DNA of 64,000 nucleotides from Cadophora sp. MPI-SDFR-AT-0126 (lineage: Eukaryota > Ascomycota > Leotiomycetes > Helotiales > Ploettnerulaceae). Numbering within the stretch: position 1 is the stretch's first letter; each line of letters opens with the position of its first letter. Positions 14,533 through 26,463 of the stretch are shown here, piece after piece. The position numbers and the translations under genes were made by a program. The notes beneath the pieces were generated by a model. The model saw nothing but the letters and a program-made list of their open reading frames with translations, was not told the origin of the DNA and ran no database searches. The stretch is from positions 2,914,001 through 2,978,000 of the forward strand of contig JAGMVK010000005.1 of the NCBI GenBank assembly GCA_020747065.1, given 5' to 3'.

Positions 14533-14803
14533 TGGTGGAAGCAATGGAAAGCGGAAGGTTGAGATGTTTGTGTGTTTCCTTGGGATATGTCGTTCAGGCT
14601 GTGGGGTCTCATTCTGTATGTACGAGTTGATTGATATGACATTACTCTAATGGAAGCGTTGCTTTACATCAAAAGCACTCATCATTGGATCGAGTGTTTT
14701 TCATCAGACGGGAAGTAATTTTTATTGAGATTCTTTTCGATTTCCTTTATTTCTTGCCAACTCCAGTCTATCTCCGCCTCATCCTATTCCACACTACCAG
14801 GTC

Positions 14804-15822
14804 TCAACCCACCATCACAACAACAGCCGCCAAACCCACCAACACAGCACCCCATCCTCTCTTATCAATACCCAATCTCATCCCCGCACCAGGCTTATCC
14901 GTCGCACTCGGTGACGGAGTAGGCAAAGTCGTCTGTGTCCCACTATCACTCCTCTCCGCATTCTGATCCCTCAAACACTTCACCTCAGTACTCGAAGCTG
15001 CCTGGTTGAAATCTGGATTTCCAGACGTGACTTTCTGATACATGAGAACCGGCCATATGCGATGACTAGATTCATCGTAATAGCTCTTGTTTGTTGGGCT
15101 GTGAGTCTCGCTCGTCGTGAGGAGTAGAGGAATAGAGCTTGATGAATTGAAGCTGGGATTGAGATCTTGAAGTTCTTGTTAGTCTCGCTTCTGTGTAAGA
15201 CAGTGTGTGTATAAGTTGTTCACTTACCAAACGACAAAACATTCCCTGAAAGATCATCCTGGGTCCCCTCAATCGCCTCCTTGCATTCAGTCGGGATTTC
15301 AGTGATCAAATTGCTACACGACACCGGCCCATCTGACTTCGTAGAATCACTGACTTGTGCGTAAAGAGCATCAATGCAAGGCTCTCCAAGCGTGGGAAAA
15401 CATCCGCCATCCTCATTCTCGCCTCGTTTATTCGCTGCATCTGTCACGCGTTTGAAGACCACCGCACAACTATACCAATCCCGCACTGCTGAATCATTTC
15501 CAATTCCTACGCCACTATCTGCAGGAGGAGTAATGAAGATCAGGGATTCGGTTAAGACGGAATCTGAGCTTGAGGTGTTTTGGGAAGGGTGCTCGGATAT
15601 GGCGAGGGTGATGGTGTATTCTGGATGCGTAGTCGTGAGATTGAATGGGGAGTCGTAGATGATGCTGTTGATTTTGTAGGGTGAGGTTGTATTTGCTGAG
15701 GCGTTGAATTGGGAGATGGTTGCTGAGGAGAGATTCGGGGATTTGGTGTAATCATATGTTCCTACGTCGGCTGCATGAACAATGCCAAAGGACAAAGCTA
15801 CGAATGAAATAAATGAAATCAT
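14804..15822 (-). CDS. Signal-peptide, GPI-anchor-like surface protein
   Basis: Two exons on the minus strand, 15822-15228 and 15165-14804, joined with a branch-point-like CTAAC just before the acceptor, give 318 residues. Residues 1-17 are a signal peptide (MISFISFVALSFGIVHA). The ectodomain has several N-x-S/T sites and conserved-looking cysteines (DWYSCAVVF, GGCFPTLGEPCIDA, VSCSNLI, PTECKEA), suggesting disulphides. The C-terminus is Ser/Thr/Pro rich, then ends in a hydrophobic stretch (GAVLVGLAAVVVMVG) with no cytoplasmic tail, the usual GPI-attachment layout. No named family is recognised. It would sit on the plasma membrane or in the cell wall. Confidence 0.75.
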
Positions 15823-17998
15823 ACTGTTTGTGTGGATACCTTGAGGTTAATTGAACTATGTGGCGTATTTGACTCCACAAACATCGGAGGAAATGGAGCT
15901 CGTTTTAACATCTCGTTGACCTCAAACACTGTAAGGCTGAATCCTTTCAAGCATCAGCCTCAATCACTACACAGCATCGTGTTGCTAAATCATTACGGAG
16001 TAACAAATGTGATGCTAGCATATGGGGCAAGACTGTGGCTTGTGCTGACATCGAGAATCTTGGCGGACATGACACAGCGACTTCATTGGTCAACTCGTCA
16101 CCTTTTCGTCAATCTGGCTCTTGGCCACTCATGGAGACCAAAATAGAATTGAAAATAGCCCATTGGTAGATGACAAAGTTGGGTGATCACGGGATTTCGA
16201 TGTGCAAAGTTTGGATCTTGTTTGTCGTGCTTGGGTTCAGGGGGAGGGGGGAAGGGGGACTTAGGCGAGATGAGGAAGGTATTTGTAGTTATATCGTGTT
16301 CACTTCAAAAATACACATCAGTCAGCAAGAGTTTTGCAGCGAGGAACGTGAAAAGTAATTGTTCGAAACGAATGATCAGTTGACTTAGAGCAGCCTTTGG
16401 AAGGGAAAAGTGCTTCGGATTCACGTGTCCACCCTGAAAAGCCGCACTCCGTGCAATGAGCATTAACTTGATAAATCTAGTCACATGCTGCAACAGTAGG
16501 ATAGAAACTTCACATTAGTTTCTTCCGACAGCGGCTCGATTGAGGAATGATGACATACGACGACACATCTGTCAAAAATGATCTGCGGGTGTTTGGTTCG
16601 GGCTCATCGAATGCCCTCGTTGGCACTGTTCTAAGAACTCGGACCATGTTGAACAAGTCTCGGCTCATAGAAATGTCCACTGATCAATCATCTCGTGGAC
16701 AGCAGTCATTGATTTCAATGCACTGCACTTACTCATGTGTCGATTAGACCCACTGGTCGGCCCCCAAGTTAAACGATTTGGTCCATTCTGTGCAACATAA
16801 GGGTGGGAAAAGTATGTTGCAGTTCAAAGTCAGGTCGACCTCGGTTTTTGATGCAAACTTTGAGGTGAAGTCTAGCGCCATGCACGTAATAGAGTTCTTG
16901 AACTTGCATTCACGCTAAAAAGATTCTAAGACCTGCAGCTTCCCCCATCTTTTCTCGTATCACGAAAAGCAGGCAATTCGTGCCGAAGCTAACACAAGAA
17001 CACCGAGAAGAAAGAGCGCAATTTATGTACACGAACTGAGTCCGGCATCATCCGTACCTACCAAAAACGACTCTGTCCTGGCAACCTTCCTAAATTGTAA
17101 ATCTTCCACATTTTCCCCCTGCTCGTAAGATCCTGACTCAGCCCACAAAACAACATTTGTTCAGCTCGGCAAGCCCAATGCTACGCTATGGTCAGAGCCA
17201 AGTTCAAGTAAGCTTTTAAAGAAGCTTAGCCAAATGCAGGGCTGAGCTATCAAGGCGGGCCGGCGCGATGTTTGACATCGTCGGCCGACGCGATGAAGAC
17301 TGGCCTGAAGGTAGGATATTGGATTCTTCCCTCTCTAGGTTGTTAGTGACGAGATGTAGACACTTTCATTGGTCTCACTGATTTCCGATGAGTGGTTCAG
17401 CTTAATAAAAATGCTGGTCAGCCGAGGTGCAGCTTCAACCGCCTCCTAACTTGCTCTTTGACATCAAGCTCGACCTTCAATTCGTCTGATCTGCTTCCAG
17501 TATTGGATCACCAAAACCTCGTAGTGAGGTTACACAAATAGCCTATGCAATGACCCTGACCAATTTCCTTGATAGGAAGCTGAACAACTTCACGAGCTTT
17601 TTTCTATGGTTATGCAGCGATGCCGAAGCTTCTGATCACCCCATCCTGCTGAGCAACTGTCCAAAGTCGGGACATTTCGGGCAAACCTAATATCTGTGCA
17701 ACCAGAGGCTGACTTGAATTCGTTGCTAACGGGCTCACCGAGTGCAGAGGAAACGTATAAGAACAGCTTCAATACCCATCGAGAGAGACATCATCTACTC
17801 GAGCATGATAACTTCGAAAGACGTCGAAGCTTCCTTGAACCTGTAAGTCCCAGACTCGTTGCCTTCAATACAGTGCAACATTGATTAAAATAATAGACAA
17901 TCGAATCCTCAACCTCGCCAACTCATCTCTCGGTTCATCGACATCAAGCTCGGTCCAAACGGCTACTCCATCATCCAGCCAATTGACAATCTTCTACT
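15823..17998. other. Long intergenic region, no gene seen
   Basis: 2.2 kb between divergent genes (GPI-like protein on minus, six-Cys protein on plus). I read both strands and found no spliced gene, tRNA or repeat I can support. Short frames at 15,832-16,383 and 16,547-16,747 have no family features. Confidence 0.45.
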
Positions 17999-19117
17999 AT
18001 GGCTCGCTGGAATTTTCACCAGCGCATTGCGGTCTTCTACATCTACTTGATCGCGTTTGTGCTTGCAGAACCTGTCATTCAAAGTCCTGTTGCACGACGT
18101 GGCATCTTCGGTGATCTCCAGCCAGTGAAGTATGACAAAAACGGCGAGCCTATTGTCCAGGATATCGTCAAGAGAACTGAACCGCTTCTTGAAGTTTCGA
18201 ACCATGTCCAGGTGAAAAATTAATCTCGTTACTTATTTCTCCCACATCAGTATTGATATAGAACTCTCTTGTGTGGCGGCAATCGTCGTTGTGGCTTCGA
18301 GTACATCCAAACTGACATTCATCCCAGAACGATCTCGGCGAGTGGCACAATGTCCGCTCCCTCGGCGGCCCAATGGCCATGAAATGGCTGTCCCTCCACG
18401 GCGAAGGTCACCCAAACACAACAGTCAAGTGGTCAAACGGCACTCACGTCGCCCCACACCAAGTCCACGAGATCATCCACCTTGCCAAGCGCTGGGGATG
18501 GGCCGACGTCGCAATCGAGCTAACACTCTGGGGCACTCGAGCCTTCGCCATCACCAACGCAGGTCTCGTCGCTGGTTTTGTAGGCGTCGTTGTCGCTGGA
18601 CTGATTGGATATGCTGGCTATGCTCTCGCCCATGCCATCAATCCTGGAACCAAGACCGAGAGCGGAAATAATCAGAAACGCAATGTGCTGTCGAATGGGA
18701 TGGAGAAGAGGAATAATTTCGAACCTAACGTCTTTTACCGTCAGAAGGTTGGGAATCAGGCGGATACTGGGAAGTGGCCCTCGACTGCCGACATGCAGAA
18801 TGCCGTTCACTCTTCTCTTCAGGATATGGCCGATCATGATTGTGAGTACCTGCAGTCTTTTTCTGTCATTGCGACTGTCCTCTAGGCAACATTTTCTAAT
18901 CTACCACTCAACAGATCAAGGCGCTTGCTACGATGCAGTAATCAACCTGCCAGTCTTTGGCCCAGGTGAAGGCTGTCCAATCCAGGAGTTCGGCCAGCTT
19001 GGCTTCTGCTCTTGGCCCAACGGAGGCTCTTGTACCACACCATCTTGCCAATTGAACATCGGCCAGAGCACTCAGTGCAACGGCGACAGAGCTGCTGATG
19101 GACAATATGGGAAGTGA
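17999..19117 (+). CDS. Secreted KR-processed protein with six-Cys C-terminus
   Basis: Three exons, 17999-18211, 18328-18841 and 18915-19117, give 309 residues. An N-terminal hydrophobic stretch (residues about 10-23) looks like a signal peptide. Dibasic sites fall at about RR33-34, KR58-59, KR188-189 and KR198-199, suggesting Kex2 processing into several chains. A very hydrophobic Gly/Val-rich segment lies at 149-173 (AGFVGVVVAGLIGYAGYALA). The last 65 residues carry six cysteines (247, 263, 274, 282, 287, 297) in a small, probably disulphide-bonded domain. I do not recognise the family. The order signal, dibasic sites, hydrophobic segment, Cys-rich tail is shared with some preprotoxins and with secreted effectors, but nothing here proves either role. 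Confidence 0.75.
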
Positions 19118-19534
19118 TTGCAGAAGAGCAGGTTTGAAGTCAAACAGAAATAAATGGTGGAAGGACGAAAGGGGATATCAAACAATTTACACTCTTTTAA
19201 AAAGATTCAGTGCATGATGACTTGGAAAGGTAGGGCAGATAGCAATATCAAGTTCATCGAAATTCTTTTCTCCTTCGGAATGTGAAGCTGAGCCCCCCAA
19301 AAATTGTCTCGTTACAAGTTTCGGAGCTTGGCTCTGCAGTAATCTCCGACTGCTAAGTTCTTGGAGGCTTTTGTTGAAGGCACACAACATGTCAGAAGTG
19401 AGAGGTCAAAATGAGTATTCGTTATTGCGCGGGTCTACTTGTATACAATATTATCATTACATCCTCTTATCTCTTGCCTTACACTCCACCACTTGTAGTA
19501 CTCTTCTAGATATAATCTCACCCCCAGAAAGAAC
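19118..19534. other. Convergent 3' ends
   Basis: 417 bases between the stop codons of two convergent genes. No coding signal is seen. Confidence 0.45.
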
Positions 19535-21189
19535 TTATCCAGCCTGGTACAAGAATGGGCCGGCAGCAACGTGAGGGTTCACGTTAGACAAATTGAATGC
19601 TGTGTATGGCATATTACTATCGGTAAGCGCAATGAACATGGTACCTGGTCAATGTCAATTAAATATTCAAGCCCCAAACTAGATCTCAACATACCATTGA
19701 TAGCAGGATCACCCTCATAAGTCGAAACATCAGGCTGAATAGTCTGCCCATAGTTCTTTCCATCACGAGCAGTGATATTCGTAAGTGGCGAGTACGTAAT
19801 ATTCAACTGACTGACCCAGAGAACCCACTCAGGCGCACCAGCACTTGTTGCAGTGATGTAGCTGTTGTTTGGTCCGACTGCCTGGCCTGGATTGTCCCAC
19901 TCAAGGAAAACCTGTCGGCCAGGGTAAGAGAGAGGAATTGAGCGGTTCTGACTGATAGCTGCAGTGCAGTCGAAGCCAGTCACGTTGTTTCCAATGCAGC
20001 TCTCGTCCGCGGGAGGATCACTGCCGGGGGCTGCAGGGCCGAAACCAGTCGTCTCGTTAAACCCAGTTTGCGTGGCGTTGCGTCTGGCACTGTTTGGCTG
20101 GTTGAGAGCCGTCAACGCGGGGAAGTTCTGCCAGACCAATCGCTTGCTGTTTGCTGGACAAGAAGAAATGTAGGGAGCGAGGAGTGTCCATGCCCAAGAT
20201 TGAGGGATACCCGTCTCGAACCACACGGGCATTGGGAAGAGCCCTGCGAATTGTCGGAAGATCATCTGCTGGCGAGCTTCAGTGGCAATGGACTGGTCAA
20301 GCAGCTGTGCAACTTCGCGGGAATCGAGGTGGGCTTGGAAACCCCAGACACCAGACTCGCCGAAGCGGGTAAGCTTCTGAGTAAAATCGAAAGCTTCGTG
20401 GACGGTGGTGAACGGGTAGTTGTAGGTGCATTGAGGAGTCGCTCCACCGGGTCCACCAAGCAAGTTGGAAAGTAAGGTAGCATGTCCAGACTCTTGATCG
20501 GCCATAAACTCGATGAGAAATCTGTCACTAGGGGTGAGTCCAGCGGCAGTGAACTCCTCCTCGGAGAAAGTGGCCAGGATGTTATGGAACAGATCCAGCT
20601 CAATCCACTCTTGGTAAAGACCGAGGAGAATGGACTGGTAGTCGAAGTCGGACTGTACGCGGTAGACTGGCTCGGTGCCATTGGTGCCCAAACCACCTGC
20701 TGGCTGGTATGGAATTGGTTGCTGGTCGTGCAGAGTTCCATCTGGGCTGTATGTTGCTGTTGGGTTCGGTGGCAACATTGGAATGGCAGTTCCTGCAGGC
20801 GAATTGCTCAGAGCACCGGTTGTAGTTGGCGTGCCAGAGAAGGGGCCGTGGGATGTTACACCCGTGACCTGACTGCTCACAATCGGAGGAACGGCATTGG
20901 TGGCACCTGGGATCTCGGACGCTGGTATTCCAGCATAGGATGCAACAGAAGAGACAGCAGCGCTATTAACAGATGGCTGTTGCGGGTATGAATATGTCCC
21001 AAATGGCGATGCTTTTGAGGGGCTTGCGGTAGTCGCGGATGGAACAGGTCCCTGAAGCTGGCCATCGGATATCTGGCTCACAGGGACTCCAGTTGGGCCC
21101 TGCAATTGACCATCTGAGATTTGGGTCACCTGCGGGAGAGCAGAGGCTATGGCAATAAAGCCGGTACTTAGTCCTGCCTTGAATAACAT
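19535..21189 (-). CDS. Rds1-like ferritin-fold stress protein with PIR-type repeats
   Basis: Exons 21189-19695 and 19644-19535 on the minus strand encode 534 residues. Residues 1-18 form a signal peptide. Two copies of a PIR-type motif, QISDGQLQGP, follow at about residues 23-32 and 39-48; PIR repeats can link proteins to cell-wall beta-1,3-glucan. A Ser/Thr/Pro-rich linker runs to about residue 180. The rest is the ferritin-like domain of the fungal Rds1 family, with helical stretches YQSILLGLYQEWIELDLFHNIL, FLIEFMADQESGHATLLSNL and SIATEARQQMIFRQFAG (parts) containing paired Glu/His positions. The second exon supplies the typical C-terminus GTMFIALTDSNMPYTAFNL...FLYQAG. Rds1 homologs are induced by stress and sporulation; the biochemical function is unsettled. 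Confidence 0.88.
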
Positions 21190-22932
21190 GATGAAGAATG
21201 TTTGGCGTGGTGTGGTGAATGGCCAACTTTGGTGGAAGAGCGAAGCATCATAAATACTTCCCCAAATATAAGCTACCTATACAGATATGTCATTGCCACA
21301 GAGCCAGCCCATGCTCGTATGACGCTGATAGAAGTGTAGATAGAAGGTGCTCGTAGTGCCGTTACCCCACAAGGGCTGGCAAGGCGCACTCAATTGGCTG
21401 CATCCGCCCATGTCTAGGTTACTTGGTATTCAGGGTAAATAAACCCCTACCCTGTCTCTATCAGCACGAGCCTCAGCAAGGACCTGTGTCCAATCATTTC
21501 ACCAGCATTGGTCTATTTGTTGGGGAGAAGCTCCTAGAACCACACCTTCAGGGTAGGGGTTTATTTATCCCAACTACCAAGTATTGTCCGGGGAGTATAG
21601 TGAAAAACTTTTAAACCACCAATACAGTTGTACTAGCAATGTAGGTACCAGTCACGGTATCATTAGTCTTTGAGGTCTGACAGCATGATATTTCCCAATG
21701 TCCGGGCCAGACATTCGGCACTCGCCATCTCAAGGCAGAAGAACACTAATATATCAATCATTACTTTCTGAGACCCCGAAATAGAAGATATTGACGGTCC
21801 TGGTGATAAAACCGGGGGAAAAAACAATATGCAATGACTTCAAGACTTTTTTTGACCGGACACGTCATAGTCAGGGCAACATGCGCTAACGCACCTGTTG
21901 AGCCTCGCTCCCGGCCGGAGTAATTCTTCCGGTACCCCAGGTCAAAATTATTTAATGCTTGCATCAGCCTCACCAATGAAAAAGTTCCACAATGATAGAA
22001 TTGGTTCTGGCGGGATGTCATCGGTTGGAGTAGTACTGCTGAATCTGGTGGTCGGATTCTCTTGCGAGATCTGCGAGCAAGTTCAAGCCGTAAATTCATG
22101 AGTTCCATGGCTGTCTCCCGACTCGGATGCTTGCTTCCTAGACAATTTTGCTGATAGATGATGGGATTTGTCTTCTCCATGTTGACTCAATCCGGCTTCG
22201 TTTCTGGTGATCCCAAGATTGTAGTCTCATTGGAAACTGAATGCCACCGTACCCACGTGGCTTGATGCCATGGAGCTTTCGGATGGAATCAAGGCCTCGC
22301 ATCCACGTCCCCTGGAAGCTAGAAGACATGACCAGGTTATAAAGTCAGAGCAAGGGCGTAGTCTTGATCCCAGGACCGGCAGTCAGGATGCATATCCAAG
22401 GTAGTTGTGTTTTGTTGACAAATATTTGGAGATACAGAGAAAGTGGATTGAGCAATCGAATGACGTTCTTGATTTAGACGGTGGTCAGTGCATCGCGCTA
22501 GGCCTCGAGCCGAACGCCACCCGCTATCATTCCGCCTCTGTCTTTCATGTCAACAAACTACAAACAAATACCGCACGCGAATCGAAAGGGCGCAGAATAC
22601 TTCACAGTGACCAACTGTCTGATTCCAATCACTTCATGATCTACCTTGCCATATTTACGCATTAGGAATGTGTTTGATGGCGCAGCTTGATGAAAATGAC
22701 ATCCCCATATCTGCAACAGCCATCGAATATCCTCCCAGGTTACTCCTTCTTCCTATACTCCGCGATGTTGCAATATCCCAGATACCAAAAGCAGCTCTCA
22801 TCCACAAGGCAAAGCCGACTAGTCCAGATGGATGATCTCCTCGAACGTTCGGTTCACACGAGCAAGAAAGATTGTGATTTTTCTTTCTCGATGACCGCCA
22901 GATCCACGGACAAGCCCGCCACCGACAATCCT
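21190..22932. other. Intergenic, contains the MITE
   Basis: 1.7 kb between the Rds1-like gene and the 3' end of the first BTB gene. Apart from the MITE at 21422-21581 I see no supported feature. Confidence 0.4.
21422..21581. mobile_element. 160-bp TA-flanked MITE
   Basis: A short element with 33-bp terminal inverted repeats, 21422-21454 and 21549-21581, that match at 29 of 33 positions (outer end CTTGGTA, inner part TAAATAAACCCCTACCCTG). Both ends are bordered by TA (21420-21421 and 21582-21583), the target duplication of the Tc1/mariner superfamily. The 94-bp centre has no coding capacity. It lies in the upstream region of the Rds1-like gene. Confidence 0.75.
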
Positions 22933-24160
22933 TCATATATCGTTGCTCTCTTCTGACGCCATTGTCGCCATTGTGCAATGCAACTTTTGCCATTGGATCC
23001 GCATGTGCTCAACATGGGAACCCAGAACTGGAGATCGAAGATTGTCCATGATTTTTGCCATCTCCTTCTTGTAGTTGACAGTTCTGCAGGCCGAGTGATC
23101 ACCTGCCAGACTAAACACATCCCCATTTGGCTTCCATAAGAAGTCTTCAAGCTCGTCAATCGCACCAACTAAGTAATTGATACTCATGTTTGGCATCTTG
23201 ATGACTTCATTCGCAGTCTTTTGGTATATCTCGCAGTGTATGAGGCGACGTGTCAAGATGCCATGGGTTATATAGTCGCAGATTTCCGAACAGAATTCGA
23301 AACTTGAGCCTGACACATGAAGTACCAAATACCAAAATGACGAGCAGATTCCTCATAGTATGAGACTTTAGTAAAGGGAAGTTTAATGGCTGCCTCCATC
23401 GCCTGTTTTCGAATGTCCAGAATGCTTTCTTTTATTAAATTCCGTTAGCGAAGAACATCAATGGAACATTTATTGACTGTATACCTAGTATTCCTGGTGG
23501 GAGCGGCTCTTGTACTACGTTGTCTTCCGCATCCAGAAGCTGGCCGTCCTCACTGTACCTGCAATCGGCCACCATTCCTTCCGCGACGGTTGTGAATGTT
23601 CCTTCGTCTCCAAATGCCCAGGCAATTAAAGGCCATGCCGCTTGGTCCAATTCCCGGTCGTTGTTATCTGAGATCCAGCCCTCGACCCAAGGAGTAACGA
23701 TACTGACGCACTGATACTGCTCACAGAGGAACGCGATTTGGCGAAGTAATTGAAGACTTGGCTCGTTTGGCACATCCTGGAACTTCAAATGCATGATATT
23801 CAGGAGGACCAGGAGGGCTTCTGAATCATCTTCACGGCAATCAAGTACCTTTTGCTGGGCAGGGTCATTTCGGATCAACCCAGATTGAGGGCTCCAAGGA
23901 GGAAAGATGAACTTTTTGAGCACTGGGCTCGCGCAGCAGATCGACAGGGAACATGCCAGACCCTCAATACTGGTGCCCTTGAAGGTGACGAGCAGTTTCG
24001 TGTCACCGTCTGCGAAAGTGAAGGAATTTTTGGGGGTGGGACCGTTCACCAACAGGTCTCTGTTTGACTTGGAAGCATCGGTAGCATCGAGGTTGTTGTC
24101 CATCTGTGCGGTTGAAGTGGATTGAGGTGATCTTGATCGTCGAGGATTTGGTACTGTCAC
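22933..24160 (-). CDS. BTB/POZ-like protein, probable frameshift
   Basis: Minus-strand gene and paralog of the one at 26464. Exon 1 is 24160-23485. It carries a BTB-like fold: GDTKLLVTFKGTSIEGL, then CCASPVLKKFIFPPWSP, then DDSEALLVLLNIMHL and a long helical region ending PPGIL. A GT-AG intron (23484-23429) leads to exon 2 at 23428, reading SILDIRKQAMEAAIKLPF. That frame stops at 23268, but the neighbouring frame from about 23,328 down to 22933 is open and matches the paralog (CDYITHGILTRRL against CDAISWGSLTRGM). The switch near 23,325-23,345 has no sensible intron, so a one-base frameshift or a sequencing error is likely. BTB proteins mediate dimerisation or Cul3 ligase recruitment; no partner domain is visible. 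Confidence 0.6.
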
Positions 24161-24833
24161 GATTATGAAGCGTAGGTTCTTGGAAGTCGATATTGAATCG
24201 GTAACTTGAGATGTGGTCGTTGGGTTTTTACTTTGTTGTCGCTGTTGTTGTCGGTTTTTAGTTTCGAAAATAGTGGAGAAAAAATACCTGGAGCCACGCG
24301 CAACACAACTGCCTCCAATGTACTAGCGCATTCGCCAATGAAGCAGAATAAAGCATTCACTTCCTTTATTCAGGTAAACCAGTTCTGCGACTTGATTTTC
24401 ACCTTTCAGATTCACTCAAAGGACAAGAGGGACTTCCAAAAAGAGGGTTTGCAACCTGGCTTTGTGAAGAATCGCTGGCGCAGTCTCTCGAAACTTCGAA
24501 ATTCCTTATTGATGCGTAGTGTATCGCCCTAAACCTGGGTCTTTGTCAGTCCTAAATAGCTTTCTTGTCTTTGTGGATAAATCAGGCAAGCGAGTGCAAT
24601 GATCAGACACAACTAGCAACACCTCACCTGTCAATGAATTGGGAAGACATTGCGCCAGAAAGGATTTCAGGGGAGATAAAAACCCACAAACATCTAGAAA
24701 GTCTAACACCAAGATTACGGAATTGAAAGTGCTAGTTTAAACAGACGCCAGGCCTCCCGATGCTTCTTTCCTAAGAGAGTGTCAAATGGGCAGCACGAAA
24801 TATAATGTTGAGGTAAGTTAGATTGGCACCTGA
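24161..24833. other. Intergenic, no gene seen
   Basis: 673 bases between tandem minus-strand genes: promoter of the first BTB gene and 3' end of the amidotransferase gene. No further feature is supported. Confidence 0.45.
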
Positions 24834-25811
24834 TCACCGAATATCCTTATCCTCGCCATGGAAAAACCTCAAAATAGCTCCTGCCACCAACAGACCATCA
24901 TGATCCAGTCCAGCCTTCTCTTTCGCCTCTTCCACCTGCTTCTCATCCTTGATCAAGCCCTTCTCAAACCTCGAATCCACATGCTTCTTCACCATCTGCT
25001 CATCGTAGCCCAAATGACCTTGACTCGTGAACAATCTCTCTCGAATATATACGCCTTGGATTGGGATTGTTTCTGAGCTTCCCCACACAGAGACAGACGA
25101 ATTGTCCTCGATCAGTCCGTCGGACGACGAGCTGGTTGGCGCATCGACCACGTGATCTACGTGCATTTGGTGGAGGAAGACCTTGTCTTTCGTCCTGAAA
25201 AGTGCTTCTCCTGTAGCCGTGAGATTGATTCGCGTGTGCGAAAGCTCCCATTTCTCTCCTGGTGATGGTTCGACTTTAGACCCAAGTGCACGGCAGAGAA
25301 TCTGGTGGCCAAAACAGACGCCGCTGAAGCGCATGTGAGGATATTCCTTCCACGCAGCTGAAAATCACTGTCAGAAATTGCTGTCAAAAGATTTGAAGGA
25401 AGCCTCTGCAGAGTTATTTCCTCCGTGTTAGGACATTCTCGATGACATGGCAAGAAAGGAAGAAGGGAACGTACAGCGAATCCACTGCACTAGTTTCAAA
25501 ATCCACTCATCGTCACCATGAGCATCGTACTTGCTTCCAGTAATCAACACAGCATCAATCACTCCAACTTCAGTCACATCCGGGATCTTTCCTCCTTCCG
25601 GCTCGACGACAAACTTCATCACCGTCTCGATTTCCAGAGGCGGTTGATGGTCTTGACCGGCTTTCGAGAAGAGCGAATGAAAGATTTCTCCGAAGGTGCC
25701 TTTCCGCTGGCTCGTAGACTTAAAGGTCTGGTCAGTTTCTAGAACGAGAACTCGAATTCGATCAGGATGAGATGATCCGGTGACATTGGTGGTGAATGAT
25801 GCTGTAGCCAT
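24834..25811 (-). CDS. Class I glutamine amidotransferase-like protein
   Basis: Exons 25811-25475 and 25357-24834 give 286 residues. The protein is a stand-alone GATase1 domain of the type common in fungi and related to the GMP synthase glutaminase module. The nucleophile elbow is FSGVCFGHQ (Cys127), preceded by the strand DAVLITGSKYDAHGDDEWI that marks the family. The catalytic His is in TSQGHLGYDE (His227). The usual third residue, Glu two places after His (GHPEF in most members), is Gly229 here, so the triad is incomplete as read. The substrate is unknown; fungal members are usually annotated only as GMP-synthase-like amidotransferases. It lies between the two BTB paralogs on the same strand. 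Confidence 0.85.
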
Positions 25812-26463
25812 AATTGAGGTTGCGAATTGCTGTGTCGAAAATTGGGGTAGAAGAATTTTTCTTGAGGCTTATGACTTTATAGATAGCTTCTTAAAATCAC
25901 GTACTGGGAAAATTCCGAGAAAGTTGATGTATATTTATGTTCCGGGTATCGGGTCAGGAGGCAATCCTTAATCCTTGGAAAGCCGCCAGACGTAATAGCG
26001 TCCTTCAGAAGGCTCGGCGCAAAGACACCATGACGTTCATACTCGTCCAAGTCTGCAGTCAAGAAATAGAATCTGAATTAATTGACATCTATATTCTTGA
26101 CCTTCTCTTGGAATTTTAGATTCTGTTTTTCAAATAGGTCAATTAGTCAGTCTTGTGTTTATTACCGCTGCTTGCACGTTTACGATATTCAGGGGGGAAC
26201 CTAAAATTTAGCGAGCTCACTGAATATTACCACTGCAACTTCACAGTCACGTTGAAGCCGCGGGGCAAGATTGTCACAACCAGCATTTCATGATGTAGCT
26301 TAAGAGACACGGGGCTATCGACGAACCCAAAAACCCCTTCATTCCCTTAATATTCAAATTCAATCCAAACCTCCTCCAGAAATATGGACTGCTATCCTTC
26401 CAAAACCAAAGCTATTTCCAAGTTCTGCTGACCGAGCCTGCTCGGTCTTCTCCTCTCTCTTCT
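25812..26463. other. Intergenic, no gene seen
   Basis: 652 bases between tandem minus-strand genes. No coding or repeat signal is supported. Confidence 0.45.

Noticed and set aside
14169..14642. A 157-codon minus-strand frame
   Set aside because: Antisense to the low-complexity Thr/Pro-rich secreted protein. Its composition mirrors the opposite strand.
12950..19117. A RiPP-type biosynthetic cluster around the KR-site proteins
   Set aside because: No identical core peptides between KR sites, and no UstY-like (DUF3328), tyrosinase or methyltransferase genes nearby.
20068..20991. Plus-strand frames of 135 and 169 codons
   Set aside because: They are antisense to the Rds1-like coding sequence, which has clear family motifs.
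23268..23428. Ending the first BTB gene at the in-frame stop at 23268
   Set aside because: Homology with the intact paralog continues in the neighbouring frame to 22933, so a frameshift is more likely than a natural end there.
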